64,000 nt of DNA. Origin: PALSA-505 sp963762615. Lineage in GTDB: Bacteria > Actinomycetota > Actinomycetes > Streptosporangiales > Streptosporangiaceae. The notes under the pieces are model-generated. The model was not told where the DNA came from, made no database searches, and worked only from the letters and a program-made list of their open reading frames with translations. The DNA lies in NCBI GenBank assembly GCA_963762615.1, contig CAVXLG010000020.1, forward strand, positions 372,001-436,000, given 5' to 3'. Positions 51,614 to 61,131 of the stretch are shown here, piece by piece (within the stretch, counting starts at the first letter, position 1; each line of letters begins with the position of its first letter). Made by a program: the position numbers and the translations under genes.

Positions 51614-52995
51614 GTCCGCTGTCCGCCGGGGCCGGTCCCGGCGGTCAGGCAGCAGCCGACGTGCGCGCCGCTGCTCACGTTGAGCACCGCGAGGCCGGAC
51701 TCGACGGTGCCGGCCCGGGTGATGATGCCGCCGAATCCGCCGACTCCGGTGTAGACGCCCCAGGCGACGATCCAGCTGACCCGCTCCCCGTCCTCGCCGG
51801 GGAACAGCTCGGGGACGGGCCGGATCCGCCGCTGGAGCACGTACGGCCCGCCCACCGCCTGGCCGAGCTGGCCGCGCCACGTCTGCGGGCTCGTGTCGCG
51901 ATCCCAGCCGGGCAGCACGTCCTGGCCGCCGTACCGCAGGGTGGGCTTGAGCACCAGGTCGCAGGCCTGCCCCGTGGCGTAGTCCAGCAGGTCCACGACC
52001 TGGCCGTCCTCCAGGGTGACCGGCCCGGGGCGGACCATCCGGGTCCACGGCAGGATCGCCTCGATGCTGGCCAGCTCCTCCGCGCTGAACCGGTCCCGGT
52101 TGCGCTCGTCGGAGAGCATGGCCAGCGCGGCCTTGCTGCCGAACAGCTCGGCGTCCAGCGGCGTGAACATCGCCACCTCGCCCCGGGCCGCCGCGCCGAG
52201 CACCGGGTCCATGAGCTCGGCCGCCCCCGGCTCGAGCAGGTACTCCAGCAGGAACATCCGGGAGATGATGTCCACCGCCCGCCCGGCCAGCCAGACCCGG
52301 CCGCCGCGCACCTCCAGCTCCCCGATGTGGCAGGCGTGCGCGTCCAGCCCGTGCTCGCGCCAGCGCCCGGCGAGGTTGTGCATGTAAGGGCCGAGCCGGC
52401 CGTGGTAGCTGGTCGGCCAGTCGGTCACCGCGACGACCGGGAACGACCCCGGGGCGAACCCGGTATCGGCGAACAGGTTGGCCACCTGCTCGCGCATCGT
52501 GTCGACGAATCCCAGCCGGTGCGCCGCGGCGAATTCCGCCAGCGCCGGGTGCCTCAGCATGGCCCGGCAGACGTCGGCGATCTCCATCCCGCCGAGCGCG
52601 CTGCCCATGTTGAACTCCATCAGCCGGAAGCCCGCGGTATCGGCGTACAGGTCGGCGCGCGCCTGCGGGCTCACCGGGCTGCTCCGGCTGGCCGTGATCG
52701 CCTCGAGCTGGTATCCCTCGGCTCCGGCGTCCCGCGCGAACGCCGCGAAGTCGCCCCCGTACAGCCGGTCGGGCAGGCTGACCAGCAGGCGCCGCAGCGC
52801 CTCCACGTTCGCGTGCAGCGTGCGGTATTCGGCCTGGCCGGCAAACACCGGCCGGGACAGGTAGCCGATCCCCGGGTAGAAGGAGTTGAGCAGGACGGCC
52901 TGCGACTGGGCCAGGTCGCCGACCAGGTCGCCGGGACCCGCTCCCTGCCGCCTGACCTCGTCGAGGTAGAGCGCGGTGAGGGCGGCTCTGTCCAT
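51610..52995 (-). CDS. ATP-grasp-like ligase 3
   Basis: This intact 461-residue paralogue starts at ATG 52995 (MDRAALTALYLDEVRRQG). Key segments match the others: MEFNMGSALGGMEIADVCRA, FPVVAVTDWPTSYHGRLG, FTPLDAELFGSKAALAMLSD, CDLVLKPTLRYGGQDVLPGW and YVLQRRIRPVPELFPGEDGE. In the Gly-rich loop it reads YGGQDVL where copy 1 has GGGRGVL, a change that may affect ATP binding. It ends with SGAHVGCCLTAG. It lies 35 bp downstream of AMP-ligase 3 and is coupled to copy 2, so the three form a leftward operon. Each paralogue may add a different unit. Confidence 0.65.
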   Translation of the reverse strand: MDRAALTALYLDEVRRQGAGPGDLVGDLAQSQAVLLNSFYPGIGYLSRPVFAGQAEYRTLHANVEALRRLLVSLPDRLYGGDFAAFARDAGAEGYQLEAITASRSSPVSPQARADLYADTAGFRLMEFNMGSALGGMEIADVCRAMLRHPALAEFAAAHRLGFVDTMREQVANLFADTGFAPGSFPVVAVTDWPTSYHGRLGPYMHNLAGRWREHGLDAHACHIGELEVRGGRVWLAGRAVDIISRMFLLEYLLEPGAAELMDPVLGAAARGEVAMFTPLDAELFGSKAALAMLSDERNRDRFSAEELASIEAILPWTRMVRPGPVTLEDGQVVDLLDYATGQACDLVLKPTLRYGGQDVLPGWDRDTSPQTWRGQLGQAVGGPYVLQRRIRPVPELFPGEDGERVSWIVAWGVYTGVGGFGGIITRAGTVESGLAVLNVSSGAHVGCCLTAGTGPGGQRT

Positions 52996-53030
52996 GCCGG
53001 GGCTTCCTTTACCGTCCGGGTTCCCGGCTG

Positions 53031-54653
53031 CTATTCGAGTTCCTGGCGCAGCGCCGAGCGGACCACCTTGCCCTGGGCGTTCCTGGGCAGCTCGGCCACG
53101 ATCTCCAGCCGGTCCGGCCAGTCCCTGGCCGATATCTGCTGATCGTCCAGGTAGCTCCTCAGCCCGTCCAGCGTGGGCGGCGGGTCGCCGGGCACCACGA
53201 CGGCGCAGGCCAGGTCAGCTCCGGGTACCGCCGGGTCCTGGTAGCCGATGATCACCACGTCCCTGACCGCCGGGTGCTCGCCGAGCACCGCCTCGACTTC
53301 GAGGGTGGGCAGCATCAGGCCGTTGGAGCGGACGATCAGATCCGCCCGGCGGCCGGTGATGCGGATGCCGCCCCGCCCGTCGTCGCGGGCCGTGTCACCG
53401 GTGTCGAACCAGCCGTCCGGATCCAGGCAGGCGGCGAACGCGTCCGCCTGGTCGATGTAGCCGAGGCAGAGCGACGCGCCGCGGATCAGCAGCCGCCCGA
53501 CCCGCTCGCCCGGCGGGGCGTCGATGCGGATGCCGATCCAGTCCACCGGGGAGCCGTCGCTGTGCGCGGCCCAGCCCTCCGGGTCATCGCTGCGGGTGAT
53601 GGTGATCGCGCCGCACTCGCTCATGCCGAAGTTCGAGTCGAGCCTGACCTTCAGCACATCCCGGACCTGCGCCACCAGCGCGGGCGGGACGGGCGCCGAC
53701 CCGGTGTTGAGGCAGCGCAGCGAGGAGATGTCCCGCGGCTGGTCACGCTGCGCGGCGATCATTCCCATCACGTACATGGGCGCGCCGAACACGAGCGTCA
53801 CCCCGTGCGCGGCCACCAGATCCAGCAGCAGTTCCATGCTCCTGGTGTCCTGCATCACGCAGGTCGCCCCGAGCGCCACCGGCATCCAGATGGCGTACGC
53901 CGAGCCGGCCAGGTGGGTCAGATAGTGCGGGATCGCGACGGCGTCCTCGGGGCCCATCCGGTAGATGTCGGAGAACGCCCGGGTCGCCGCGTACATGGTG
54001 TTGTAGCTGTGCGCCACGCCCTTCGGCCTGCCGGTGGTGCCGGAGGTGAAGACGATCTGCGCGACCTCGTCGGCCTGCGGCAGCGGGAGGCTGCTCACCG
54101 GGTGCGTGCGTTCCCAGCGGGTCGTCGTGAAGAACCCGGTGAAATCCACCGCGCCGGTGGCGGCAGCGTCGCCGACCACGACGCGGTGCCTGAGCGTCGG
54201 CGGGGCCACCTGCCGGAGCCGCTCGCCGTAGTCGATCCCGTCGTAGCTGCCGGCCACGACGGCGACCTTCGCCTGGGTCATCTCCAGCAGCTGGCCGAGT
54301 TCCCGGCCGCCGAACGGCGGGATGGCGGTCGCGACCACCGCGCGCAGCCGGGCGCAGGCCAGGTAAAGCGGGGTCAGCATCCACCAGTTCGGCAGGTGAA
54401 CCAGCACGACGTCGCCACGGCCCACCCCGAGCTCGGTGAGCGCGCCGGCGAAGCGGTCGACGGTAGCGGCCAGCTCGCGGTAGGTCAGGGTCTTGGCCGG
54501 CGTTCCGTTCTCGTACGCGATGACGGCCGGGGACTCCGGCCGCTCCCGCACGGCCCGCGCCAGATCATCGAGGAAGGTCTCCTTGCGCCACCATCCATGA
54601 TCGTAGAATTCCGCCGCTCGGGACGGCTCGACCGGACTCAGCGTGTCCCACAT
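53031..54653 (-). CDS. AMP-forming acyl-CoA ligase 3
   Basis: Start set at ATG 54653, 7 nt after AGGAG (540 residues); ATGs at 54659 and 54668 are too close to the ribosome binding site. ANL motifs: IVFTSGTTGRPKGVAHSYNT, LDSNFGMSECGAITITRSDD, WFDTGDTARDDGRGGIRITG, RRADLIVRSNGLMLPTLEVE and the catalytic Lys in NAQGKVVRSAL. It resembles cyclohexanecarboxylate/aryl-CoA ligases. It heads the leftward operon AMP-ligase 3 - ATP-grasp 3 - ATP-grasp 2 and could supply the acid that is coupled by the ATP-grasp proteins. Confidence 0.87.
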   Translation of the reverse strand: MWDTLSPVEPSRAAEFYDHGWWRKETFLDDLARAVRERPESPAVIAYENGTPAKTLTYRELAATVDRFAGALTELGVGRGDVVLVHLPNWWMLTPLYLACARLRAVVATAIPPFGGRELGQLLEMTQAKVAVVAGSYDGIDYGERLRQVAPPTLRHRVVVGDAAATGAVDFTGFFTTTRWERTHPVSSLPLPQADEVAQIVFTSGTTGRPKGVAHSYNTMYAATRAFSDIYRMGPEDAVAIPHYLTHLAGSAYAIWMPVALGATCVMQDTRSMELLLDLVAAHGVTLVFGAPMYVMGMIAAQRDQPRDISSLRCLNTGSAPVPPALVAQVRDVLKVRLDSNFGMSECGAITITRSDDPEGWAAHSDGSPVDWIGIRIDAPPGERVGRLLIRGASLCLGYIDQADAFAACLDPDGWFDTGDTARDDGRGGIRITGRRADLIVRSNGLMLPTLEVEAVLGEHPAVRDVVIIGYQDPAVPGADLACAVVVPGDPPPTLDGLRSYLDDQQISARDWPDRLEIVAELPRNAQGKVVRSALRQELE

Positions 54654-54754
54654 CGCCATGCTCCTCATTGAGATGTTCCCTCATTGAGTCGATCGGATGC
54701 TATAAGAGCGCACCTCGACCTGATCAGGCTGCGGCCCCGCGGCGCCGACGGGCC

Positions 54755-54786
54755 GGCGCCGCACCCGGCGTGCCGGGTGCGGCGCC
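54755..54786 (-). terminator. Very strong terminator hairpin after the EF-G-like gene
   Basis: A 15-bp perfect stem (arms 54755-54769 and 54772-54786, core GCGCCGCACCCGGC) with a 2-nt loop lies 15 nt past the stop codon of the leftward EF-G-like gene. It insulates the downstream AMP-ligase operon from housekeeping transcription. Confidence 0.8.
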
Positions 54787-54801
54787 CCCGCCTAACGCTG
54801 C

Positions 54802-56962
54802 TCAGTGAGCGGCGGAGTCCTTCGCCACCTTCTCTGCCAGGTGCGCGGGCAGCGGCTCGTGGCGCAGGTAGCTGCGGCTGAACGAGCCGGTCCCGTGCGA
54901 CAGAGACCGCAGGTCGATCGCGTACCTGATGATCTCCAGCTCCGGGATCTCGGCCTTCACCAGCGTGCGCCCGGGGCCGACCGGCTCGGTGCCGATCACC
55001 CGGCCGCGCCGGGACGACAGGTCCGACATGATGCCGCCGACGTAGTCGTCGGCGACCAGGACCGACACCTCGTCCACCGGCTCGAGCAGCACGCCCTTCG
55101 CCTTGTCCACCGCGTCCCTGCAGCGCGGCCCGGCCGGCCTTCTGGAACGCCATGTCGGAGGAGTCCACCGAGTGCGCCTTGCCGTCGAACAGGGTGACCC
55201 GGATGTCCACCATCGGGTAGCCGGCGATGACGCCCTGCTCCATCTGCGACCGGACGCCCTTCTCCACCGACGGGATGAACTGCCGGGGCACCACGCCGCC
55301 GACGATCTTGTCCACGAACTCCAAGCCGGATCCGGACGGCAGCGGCTCCACCTCGATGCTGCGCGATGCCGTACTCGCCGTGGCCGCCGCTCTGCTTGAC
55401 GTTGCGGCCCAGCCCGTTGGCCTTGCCCGCCACGGTCTCGCGCAGCGGCACCCGCAGATCGACGGTCTCGACCGCGACCCCGTACCGGCTGGACAGCCGG
55501 TCGAGCATCAGGTCGGCGTGCGCCTCGCCCATGCACCAGAGCACGAGCTGGCGGGTGTCGGAGTTCATCTCCATCCGCAGCGTCGGGTCCTCGGCCACCA
55601 GCCGCGCGAGGGCCTGCGACATCTTGTCCTCGTCCGCCTTGGACTTGGCGGTGATCGCGACCGGCAGCAGCGGCTCGGGCACCGACCACGGCTGCATGAG
55701 CAGCGGGCGGGACGGGTCGGACAGCGTGTCGCCGGCCTCGGCCGTGGCGAGCTTGGCCACGGCGCAGATGTCGCCCGCCGCGCACTGCGACGGCCGGATG
55801 CTGCTGCTTGCCGAGCGGCGTGGTGAGCGCGCCGACGCGCTCGTCGGTGTCGTGGTCGGCGTGGCCGCGCTCGGCCATCCCGTGACCGGAAACGTGCACG
55901 GTCGCGTCCGGCCGCAGCGTGCCGGAGAACACCCGGACCAGGCTGACCCGCCCCACGTACGGGTCGGAGGTGGTCTTCACCACCTCGGCGAGCAGCGGGC
56001 CCTTCGGGTCGCTGGACAGGCCGCTGACCGGCTTGCCGTCGAGCGTGGTGACCGGGGGCAGCGGGTGCTCGCTGGGCGCGGGGAACGCCTGGGTCATGAT
56101 CTCGAGCAGCTCTTCCAGGCCGATCCCGCGGCCGGCCGCGGTGGCCAGCACCGGGTAGAAGCTGCCGAGCGACACCGCCTTCTCCAGGTCCGCGATGAGC
56201 ACCTTGGGGTCGATCTCCTCGCCGGACAGGTACCTGTCCATGAGGGTCTCGTCCTCGCTCTCCTGGATGATCCCCTCGATGAGCTCGCCGCGCAGCTCCT
56301 CCATCCGGTCGGCGTAGCCGCGGCTCGGGATCGCGCTCGGTGCGGCTCTCGCCCGAGTAGTCGTAGAAACGCTGGGAGAGCAGCCCGATCAGGCCGCGGG
56401 GCGTGCCGTCGTCCCCGGTCACCGGCAGGTAGAGCGGCGCCACCGACTCGCCGAACGCGTCCCGGCAGGCGGCCAGCGCCTCGTCGAAGTCGCCTCGCTG
56501 GTGGTCGATCTTGGTGATGACCACGGCGCGCGGCATCCCGACGCTGGCGCATTCCTCCCAGAGCATCCGGGTCAGGCCGTCCACGCCGTCCGCGGCGGAG
56601 ATCGGCGAACAGCGCCGCGTCCGCCGCCCGCAGGCCCGGCCCTCAGGTCACCGGTGAAGTCGGCGTAACCGGGCGTGTCCAGCAGGTTGACCTTGACGCC
56701 CGCGTGGGTCAGCGGCGCCAGGGACAGGTTGACCGAGCGCTGCTGCCTGACCTCCACCTCGTCGTAGTCGCTGACCGTGGTGCCGTCCTCCACCCGGCCC
56801 GCGCGCTGGATGGTCCCGGTGTGGACGAGCAGCGCCTCCACCAGGGTGGTCTTGCCCGCGCCCGAATGGCCGACCAGCGCGACGTTCCGTACGCCGCCCG
56901 GGCCTGTCTGGCCGGCCGTCCTGCGGGCTGCCCGCGGCTCCCGCGCCTGTCTTGTCCGCCAC
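54802..56962 (-). CDS. EF-G-like translational GTPase (EF-G2 type; multiple frameshifts)
   Basis: GTG 56962 follows AGGAGG. Read across about seven breaks (near 56905, 56640, 56600, 56325, 55805, 55360 and 55125) the protein is co-linear with EF-G-like GTPases of about 720 residues. G1 is LVGHSGAGKTTLVEA, G3 NLLDTPGYADFTGD, G4 VVITKIDHQRGD; domain II has RVSLVRVFSGTLRPDATVHV; domains III-V include EDPTLRMEMNSDTRQLVLWC and DDYVGGIMSDLSSRRGRVIG. This class is usually a second EF-G of unclear role, not the essential fusA. The breaks are too many and too easily repaired for an old pseudogene. It is divergent from pgsA. Confidence 0.8.
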
Positions 56963-57119
56963 TCGCGTCGCCTCCTGTTAAGTCTGGTCTGGCTTCTTGC
57001 ACAACCACCTTTTACCTGTCAGCCGCCCGCCACAACCCCTTGGCCTTAATCGCCGGGCTCCGGCGGGCGCCCCCTGCCGCGGCGGCGCGGGCCCGGCCCG
57101 CCAGTAGTATCGGACGGCC
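56963..57119. promoter_or_regulatory. Divergent region between the EF-G-like gene and pgsA
   Basis: 157 bp between divergent starts must contain both promoters. The leftward ribosome binding site AGGAGG is clear. A relatively AT-rich part near 56985-57045 (TTGCACAACCACCTTTTACC) is a likely promoter zone; exact hexamers are uncertain. Confidence 0.35.
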
Positions 57120-57737
57120 ATGCTGAACGCTGTGCGCCCCGCGCTCGACCGGGTGCTGAACCCGATCGGCCAGGCGCTCGCGCGCACGCCTATCACGCCG
57201 AACGCGCTGACCGTGATCGGCACGCTCGGCGTCTCGGCGGGCGCGCTGGCGCTGTTCCCGATCGGCGAGCTGTTCGCCGGCACGATGGTCTGCTGGTTCT
57301 TCACGTTCGCCGACATGCTGGACGGGACCCTGGCCCGGATCAAGGGGACGAGCGGCCCGTGGGGGGCGTTCCTCGACTCCACCCTGGACCGGGTGGCGGA
57401 CGCGTCGGTCTTCGCCGGGCTCACGCTGTGGTTCATCCTCGGCGGCCGGGACCTGCTGCTGGCCGGCGTGGCGCTGTTCTGCCTGGTCTCCGGGGCGCTG
57501 GTGTCGTACGCCAAGGCACGCGCCGAGGGCCTGGGCTACCGTTGCAACGTCGGGATAGCCGAGCGCACCGAGCGGCTGCTGATCGCCCTGGTGGCGGCCG
57601 GCCTGTCCGGGCTCGGGGTGCCCTACGTGCTCCCGATCGGGCTGTGGATACTGGCCGTGCTGAGCACCGTGACATTCGGCCAGCGCGTGCTCGCGGTCCG
57701 CCGGGCGATCATGGCGGGAGAAGCGCAGGGAGGGTTA
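57120..57737 (+). CDS. pgsA: CDP-alcohol phosphatidyltransferase, phosphatidylinositol-phosphate synthase (PgsA)
   Basis: Starts at ATG 57120. The CDP-alcohol phosphotransferase signature D-x2-D-G-x2-A-R-x8-G-x3-D-x3-D is visible as ADMLDGTLARIKGTSGPWGA then FLDSTLDRVADA. Six apolar segments follow the family pattern; the ending is RRAIMAGEAQGG. It makes phosphatidylinositol phosphate from CDP-diacylglycerol and inositol phosphate, the first step to PIMs. No stop occurs before the acyltransferase: the frame runs on through TTAATG at 57735-57740. A TAATG stop/start overlap exists in the next frame, so I place the boundary there and suspect a small indel rather than a true fusion. Confidence 0.85.
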
Positions 57738-58763
57738 ATGCCGACAGCCAGCGAGCGGCTGACCGGCCTGGCCTACAGCCTCGGCTGGAAGCTGATCTGC
57801 CGGGTGCCCGAGTCGTGGGCCCGCGGCGTGTTCATGTTCGCCGCCGACATCGCCTGGCGCAGGCAGGGGCCGCGGGTGCAGGTGCTCGAGGGGAACCTGC
57901 GCCGGGTCATCGGGCCCGAGGCCACCGGCAAGGAGCTGCGCGCCCTGTCCCGCGAGGGGATGCGGTCCTACGCCCGGTACTGGCTGGAGGTGTTCCGGCT
58001 GCCGGTGATCAGCCGCGAGCGGATCCTCGAGGACATGCGCTGCACGCGGCGAGGAGCAGACGGCGTTCGCGTATCTGGCGGCCGGCCGGGGAGTGATCTT
58101 CGCGCTGCCGCACATGGGGAACTGGGAGCACGCCGGCGCCTGGATCGTGGCGCGCGGCGCGAACCGCTTCACCACGGTGGCCGAACGGCTCAAGCCCGAC
58201 TCGGTGTACGAGAAGTTCGTCGCGTTCCGGGAGAGCCTGGGCATGGAGGTGCTGCCGGCCACCGGCGGCGTGAGCAGGTTCGGCGTGCTCGCCCAGCGGC
58301 TGAGGGACGGCCGCCTGGTGTGCCTGCTGGCCGACCGGGACGTCACCGGGGCCGGCATCGAGGTGGACTTCTTCGGCGAGAAGGCCAGGATGATGGGCGG
58401 GTCCGCGGCGCTGGCCGTGCAGACCGGCGCCGCCCTGATGCCTGTCACACTGTGGTATGAGGGCGCATGCTGGGGCGCCCACATCTACGAGGAGATTCCG
58501 GTGCCCGGCGCGGGAACGAGGCAGGAGCAGATAGCGGCGATGACGCAGCAGCTGGCCGCCGTGTTCGAGGCGCGCGATCACCGCGCACCCGCAGGACTGG
58601 CACATGCTGCAGCGGGTGTTCACCGAGCGACCTCGACCCGGCCCGGCTGGCCGCCTCCGCGGCGAGGATGGACGCCGGGGCGGATTCGCCCGGCGGCCGG
58701 GAGCGAGCGGCAGGCGAGGCGGGCGGCCAGGAGCGAGCGCCGGGCGGCGGGGGCCAGGCATGA
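57738..58763 (+). CDS. Phosphatidylinositol mannoside acyltransferase (HtrB/PatA-like; frameshifted)
   Basis: ATG 57738 follows GGGAGGG. Read across breaks near 58050, 58580 and 58620 (one extra base each) it gives a LPLAT protein of about 340 residues: LTGLAYSLGWKLICRVPESW, MRSYARYWLEVFRLPVISRE, catalytic block FALPHMGNWEHAGAW (H-x4-E), LVCLLADRDVTGAGIEVDFF and ITAHPQDWHMLQRVF. It acylates a mannose of PIM at the cytoplasmic membrane. Its stop overlaps the pimA start (ATGA, 58760-58763). Confidence 0.85.
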
Positions 58764-59922
58764 GGATCGGCATCGTCTGCCCGTATACCTGGAACGTTCC
58801 CGGCGGCGTGCAGCAGCACGTGAAGGATCTGGCCGAGGCCCTCATCGATCTCGGCCACCACGTCTCGGTGATCTCCGCGGCCGACGACGACGTTCCGCTG
58901 CCCGGCTACGTCGTCCCCGCCGGGCGGGCGGTGCCTGTCCCCTACAACGGCTCGGTGGCCAGGCTGTCGTTCGGCTTCGTGTCCGCGAGCCGGGTGCGCC
59001 GGTGGGTCAGGGACGGCGATTTCGACGTGCTGCACGTGCACGAGCCCGCGGCGCCCAGCCTGTCCCTGCTGGCCTGCTGGGTAGCCACCGGCCCGATCGT
59101 CGCCACCTTCCACACCGCCAACCCGCGGTCCCGCGCGATGCACGCCGCCGAGCCGATGCTGCAGTCGGCGCTGGAGAAGATCAGCGCCAGGATCGCCGTG
59201 TCCGAGGCGGCCCGCAGGACGCTGGTCGAGCACCTCGGCGGCGACGCGGTCCTGATCCCGAACGGGGTCGCGATCCGCAGGTTCGCGAAGGCCGATCCGC
59301 TGCCGGGCTGGCCCGGACCGGGCGGGGCGCTCGGATTCCTCGGCCGGTTCGACGAGCCGCGCAAGGGCCTGCCGGTCCTGCTGCGCGCGTTCGGCGAGAT
59401 CGGCAGGCAGCGCCCGGGCCTGCGGCTGCTCATCGCCGGCCGCGGTGACGCCGACGACGCGCTCGGCCGGGTCGACGCCGGGGTGCGCGACCGGGTGGTG
59501 CTGCTCGGCATGGTGAGCGAGGAAGACAAGGCGCGCGTGCTGCACTCGGTGGACGTGTTCTGCGCGCCCAACACCGGCGGGGAGAGCTTCGGGATCGTGC
59601 TGGCCGAGGCGATGGCGGCCGGAGCGCCGATCGTCGCCAGCGACATCGAGGCGTTCCGCAGGGTGCTGCGCGGCGGCCAGGCCGGCGAGCTGTTCGCGGT
59701 GGGGGACTCCGGCGAGCTGGCCCGGGCGGCCGGGCGGCTGCTCGACGACCCGCAGCGGCGGGCCAGCCTGTCCGCCGCCGCCGCGGACGCGGTCCGCGGC
59801 CTACGACTGGCCGGTGGTGGCGCGGGACGTGGTGCGCGGTGTACGAGACGGTGGTCTCGGGCGCCGAGCCAGGTCCGGGTGGCGGCGGTGGCTGCCCGCG
59901 GCCGGTGATGCCAGGTGCTTGA
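58760..59922 (+). CDS. pimA: Phosphatidylinositol alpha-mannosyltransferase PimA (GT4; 3'-end frameshifts)
   Basis: ATG 58760 gives MRIGIVCPYTWNVPGGVQQH, the PimA N-terminus with the Gly-rich GDP-mannose/PI loop. DVLHVHEPAAPSLSLLACW and FHTANPRSRAMHAAEPMLQS follow. The C-terminal Rossmann domain has FLGRFDEPRKGLPVLLRAFG and the E-x7-E motif GESFGIVLAEAMAAGAPIVA. Two breaks near 59800 and 59835 affect only the last helices (AYDWPVVARDVV, VYETVVSGAEP). About 387 residues, as expected. It transfers mannose to phosphatidylinositol, the first step of PIM synthesis. The stop overlaps the next start by 8 bp. Confidence 0.92.
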
Positions 59923-60473
59923 CATCGTCCTGTTCACCGCGATCGCGGTGCTGCTCGCCGTCTACGTGTCCTGGCGGGCGGGCAGGCTGGACCGGCTGCA
60001 CGCCAGGCTCGAGGCGGCCAGGGCCGCGCTGGACGCCGCGCTGCTGCGGCGCAACTGCGTCGCGGCCGAGCTGGCCTCCTCCGGGCTGCTCGACCCGGCG
60101 ACCAGCGTCTTGCTGGCCGAGGCCGCGCACGACGCCAGGGCCGGGACCCGGCAGCGCGAACTGGCCGAAAGCGACCTGTCCCGCGCGCTGCGCGCGGCGT
60201 TCGGCCAGCCGGACTTCCGCGCCTCGCTGAACGGCGGGCCAGGGCGCAGAGGAACTGCTCGCCGAGCTGGAGGCGGCGGCGCACCAGGTCTTCCTGGCCC
60301 GCAAGTTCTACAACGAGGCGGTGTCCGCGACGATCTCGGCCCGGCGCCGCTTCCTGGTCCGGGCGCTCCGGCTGGCCGGGCGGGCGCCGGCGCCGGAGTT
60401 CTTCGAGATCGACGACTCGCTGGTCGAGCCCGCCGTCGGTGACGGCGCCGACATGCCGCGCCTGACCGGCTGA
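59915..60473 (+). CDS. LemA-like single-pass membrane protein (frameshifted)
   Basis: GTG 59915 gives an N-terminal membrane helix (LDIVLFTAIAVLLAVYVSWR), then a long helical region (LDRLHARLEAARAALDAALL, LAEAAHDARAGTRQRELAES). One indel near 60240 separates it from LLAELEAAAHQVFLARKFYN, EAVSATISARRRF and a C-terminus ending FEIDDSLVEPAVGDGADM. The A-R-x-x-YN-x-A-V pattern before an apolar/Phe segment resembles LemA proteins. About 186 residues. It occupies the usual place between pimA and pdxS. The last 81 bp are duplicated at 61191-61271. Confidence 0.65.
60393..60473 (+). repeat. Original of a duplicated segment: 3' end of the LemA-like gene
   Basis: This 81-bp segment, from CCGGAGTTCTTCGAG to the stop codon, recurs without gaps at 61191-61271. 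Differences are mostly silent or conservative (for example S to W, V to I), so the copy diverged after duplication. Confidence 0.8.
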
Positions 60474-60503
60474 GGCCAGGCGCGGCAGGCCGGCTCAGCG
60501 ACG

Positions 60504-60928
60504 CTAGGTGATGGATGCCGACAGAACCGACGTCGAGCCCTTGATGAAGAACTTGGCCTTGGCGTGCGCCGGGCCGCAGACGCAGAAGCGCCTTGCCGAC
60601 CGGAATCGACGCGAAGGGCTTCTTCCCGGTGCCCGTATTGATCAGGATGGACTGGGATTTCTTCGTCTTGTTGGTCATGCTGAAGCAGAAGTTCTTCAGC
60701 GTGCACTTTCCCGTGGCCGGCGGGGCGGTCAGCCTTGGTGGGGCTCCACTTGGCCGGGGACCCCTGGATGTTGATGTTGGGCCGCGTGATGGCGACGTGA
60801 GCGCCAGCCGGGGCCGCGTGCACGCCCGCCGTCGATGCCGAGGCGGGGGCCATGAACCCGGCCATTGCCGCCACACCTACGGCCCCGACCGCCGCCGCGC
60901 GGATGAGCTGGTTCTTGATCGAGACCAA
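60504..60928 (-). CDS. Small secreted protein 1 (frameshifted)
   Basis: The likely start is TTG 60928 behind AAGGGAGA. A signal peptide (KNQLIRAAAVGAVGVAAMAG, cleavage near PASAS) precedes ITRPNINIQGSPAKW. Breaks near 60745 and 60590 interrupt the mature part; read through, it gives GKCTLKNFCFSMTNKTKKSQ, ILINTGTGKKPFASIPVG, CGPAHAKAKFFIKG and ends at a TAG (60504-60506). About 140 residues, with three Cys. It looks like a small beta-rich extracellular protein; no family is recognised. It is convergent with the LemA-like gene and is flanked by the duplicated segments. Confidence 0.55.
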
Positions 60929-61047
60929 TTCCGTCTCCCTTGCCGTGAGACCACCGTGCACCCGGGCCAGGACAGTCAATGCGCAACCCCCCCGAGCGAG
61001 CGCATCCCCGTTGTCCGGGGATCTGCCACATTGTCAGACGGGGGGAG

Positions 61048-61131
61048 GCCGTTGGCAAGACCCGCGAGATGGCGTCCGGAACTGCCACGTGCGGAGCAGC
61101 CACAAATGATCACGTGAGGTTTCTGACGGTG
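61048..61131. repeat. Duplicated pdxS-upstream sequence, copy A
   Basis: This segment (AAGACCCGCGAGATGGCG, CCGGAACTGCCA, GGAGCAGCCA, GATCACGTGAGGT) matches the sequence directly upstream of pdxS at 62218-62296 with small gaps. Here it is not followed by pdxS but by a copy of the LemA-like 3' end. Confidence 0.7.

Noticed and set aside
21962..60750. Programmed frameshifting as the cause of the many frame breaks
   Set aside because: Breaks occur in unrelated genes, in both directions and at different contexts without slippery heptamers or a common downstream structure; indel error is simpler.
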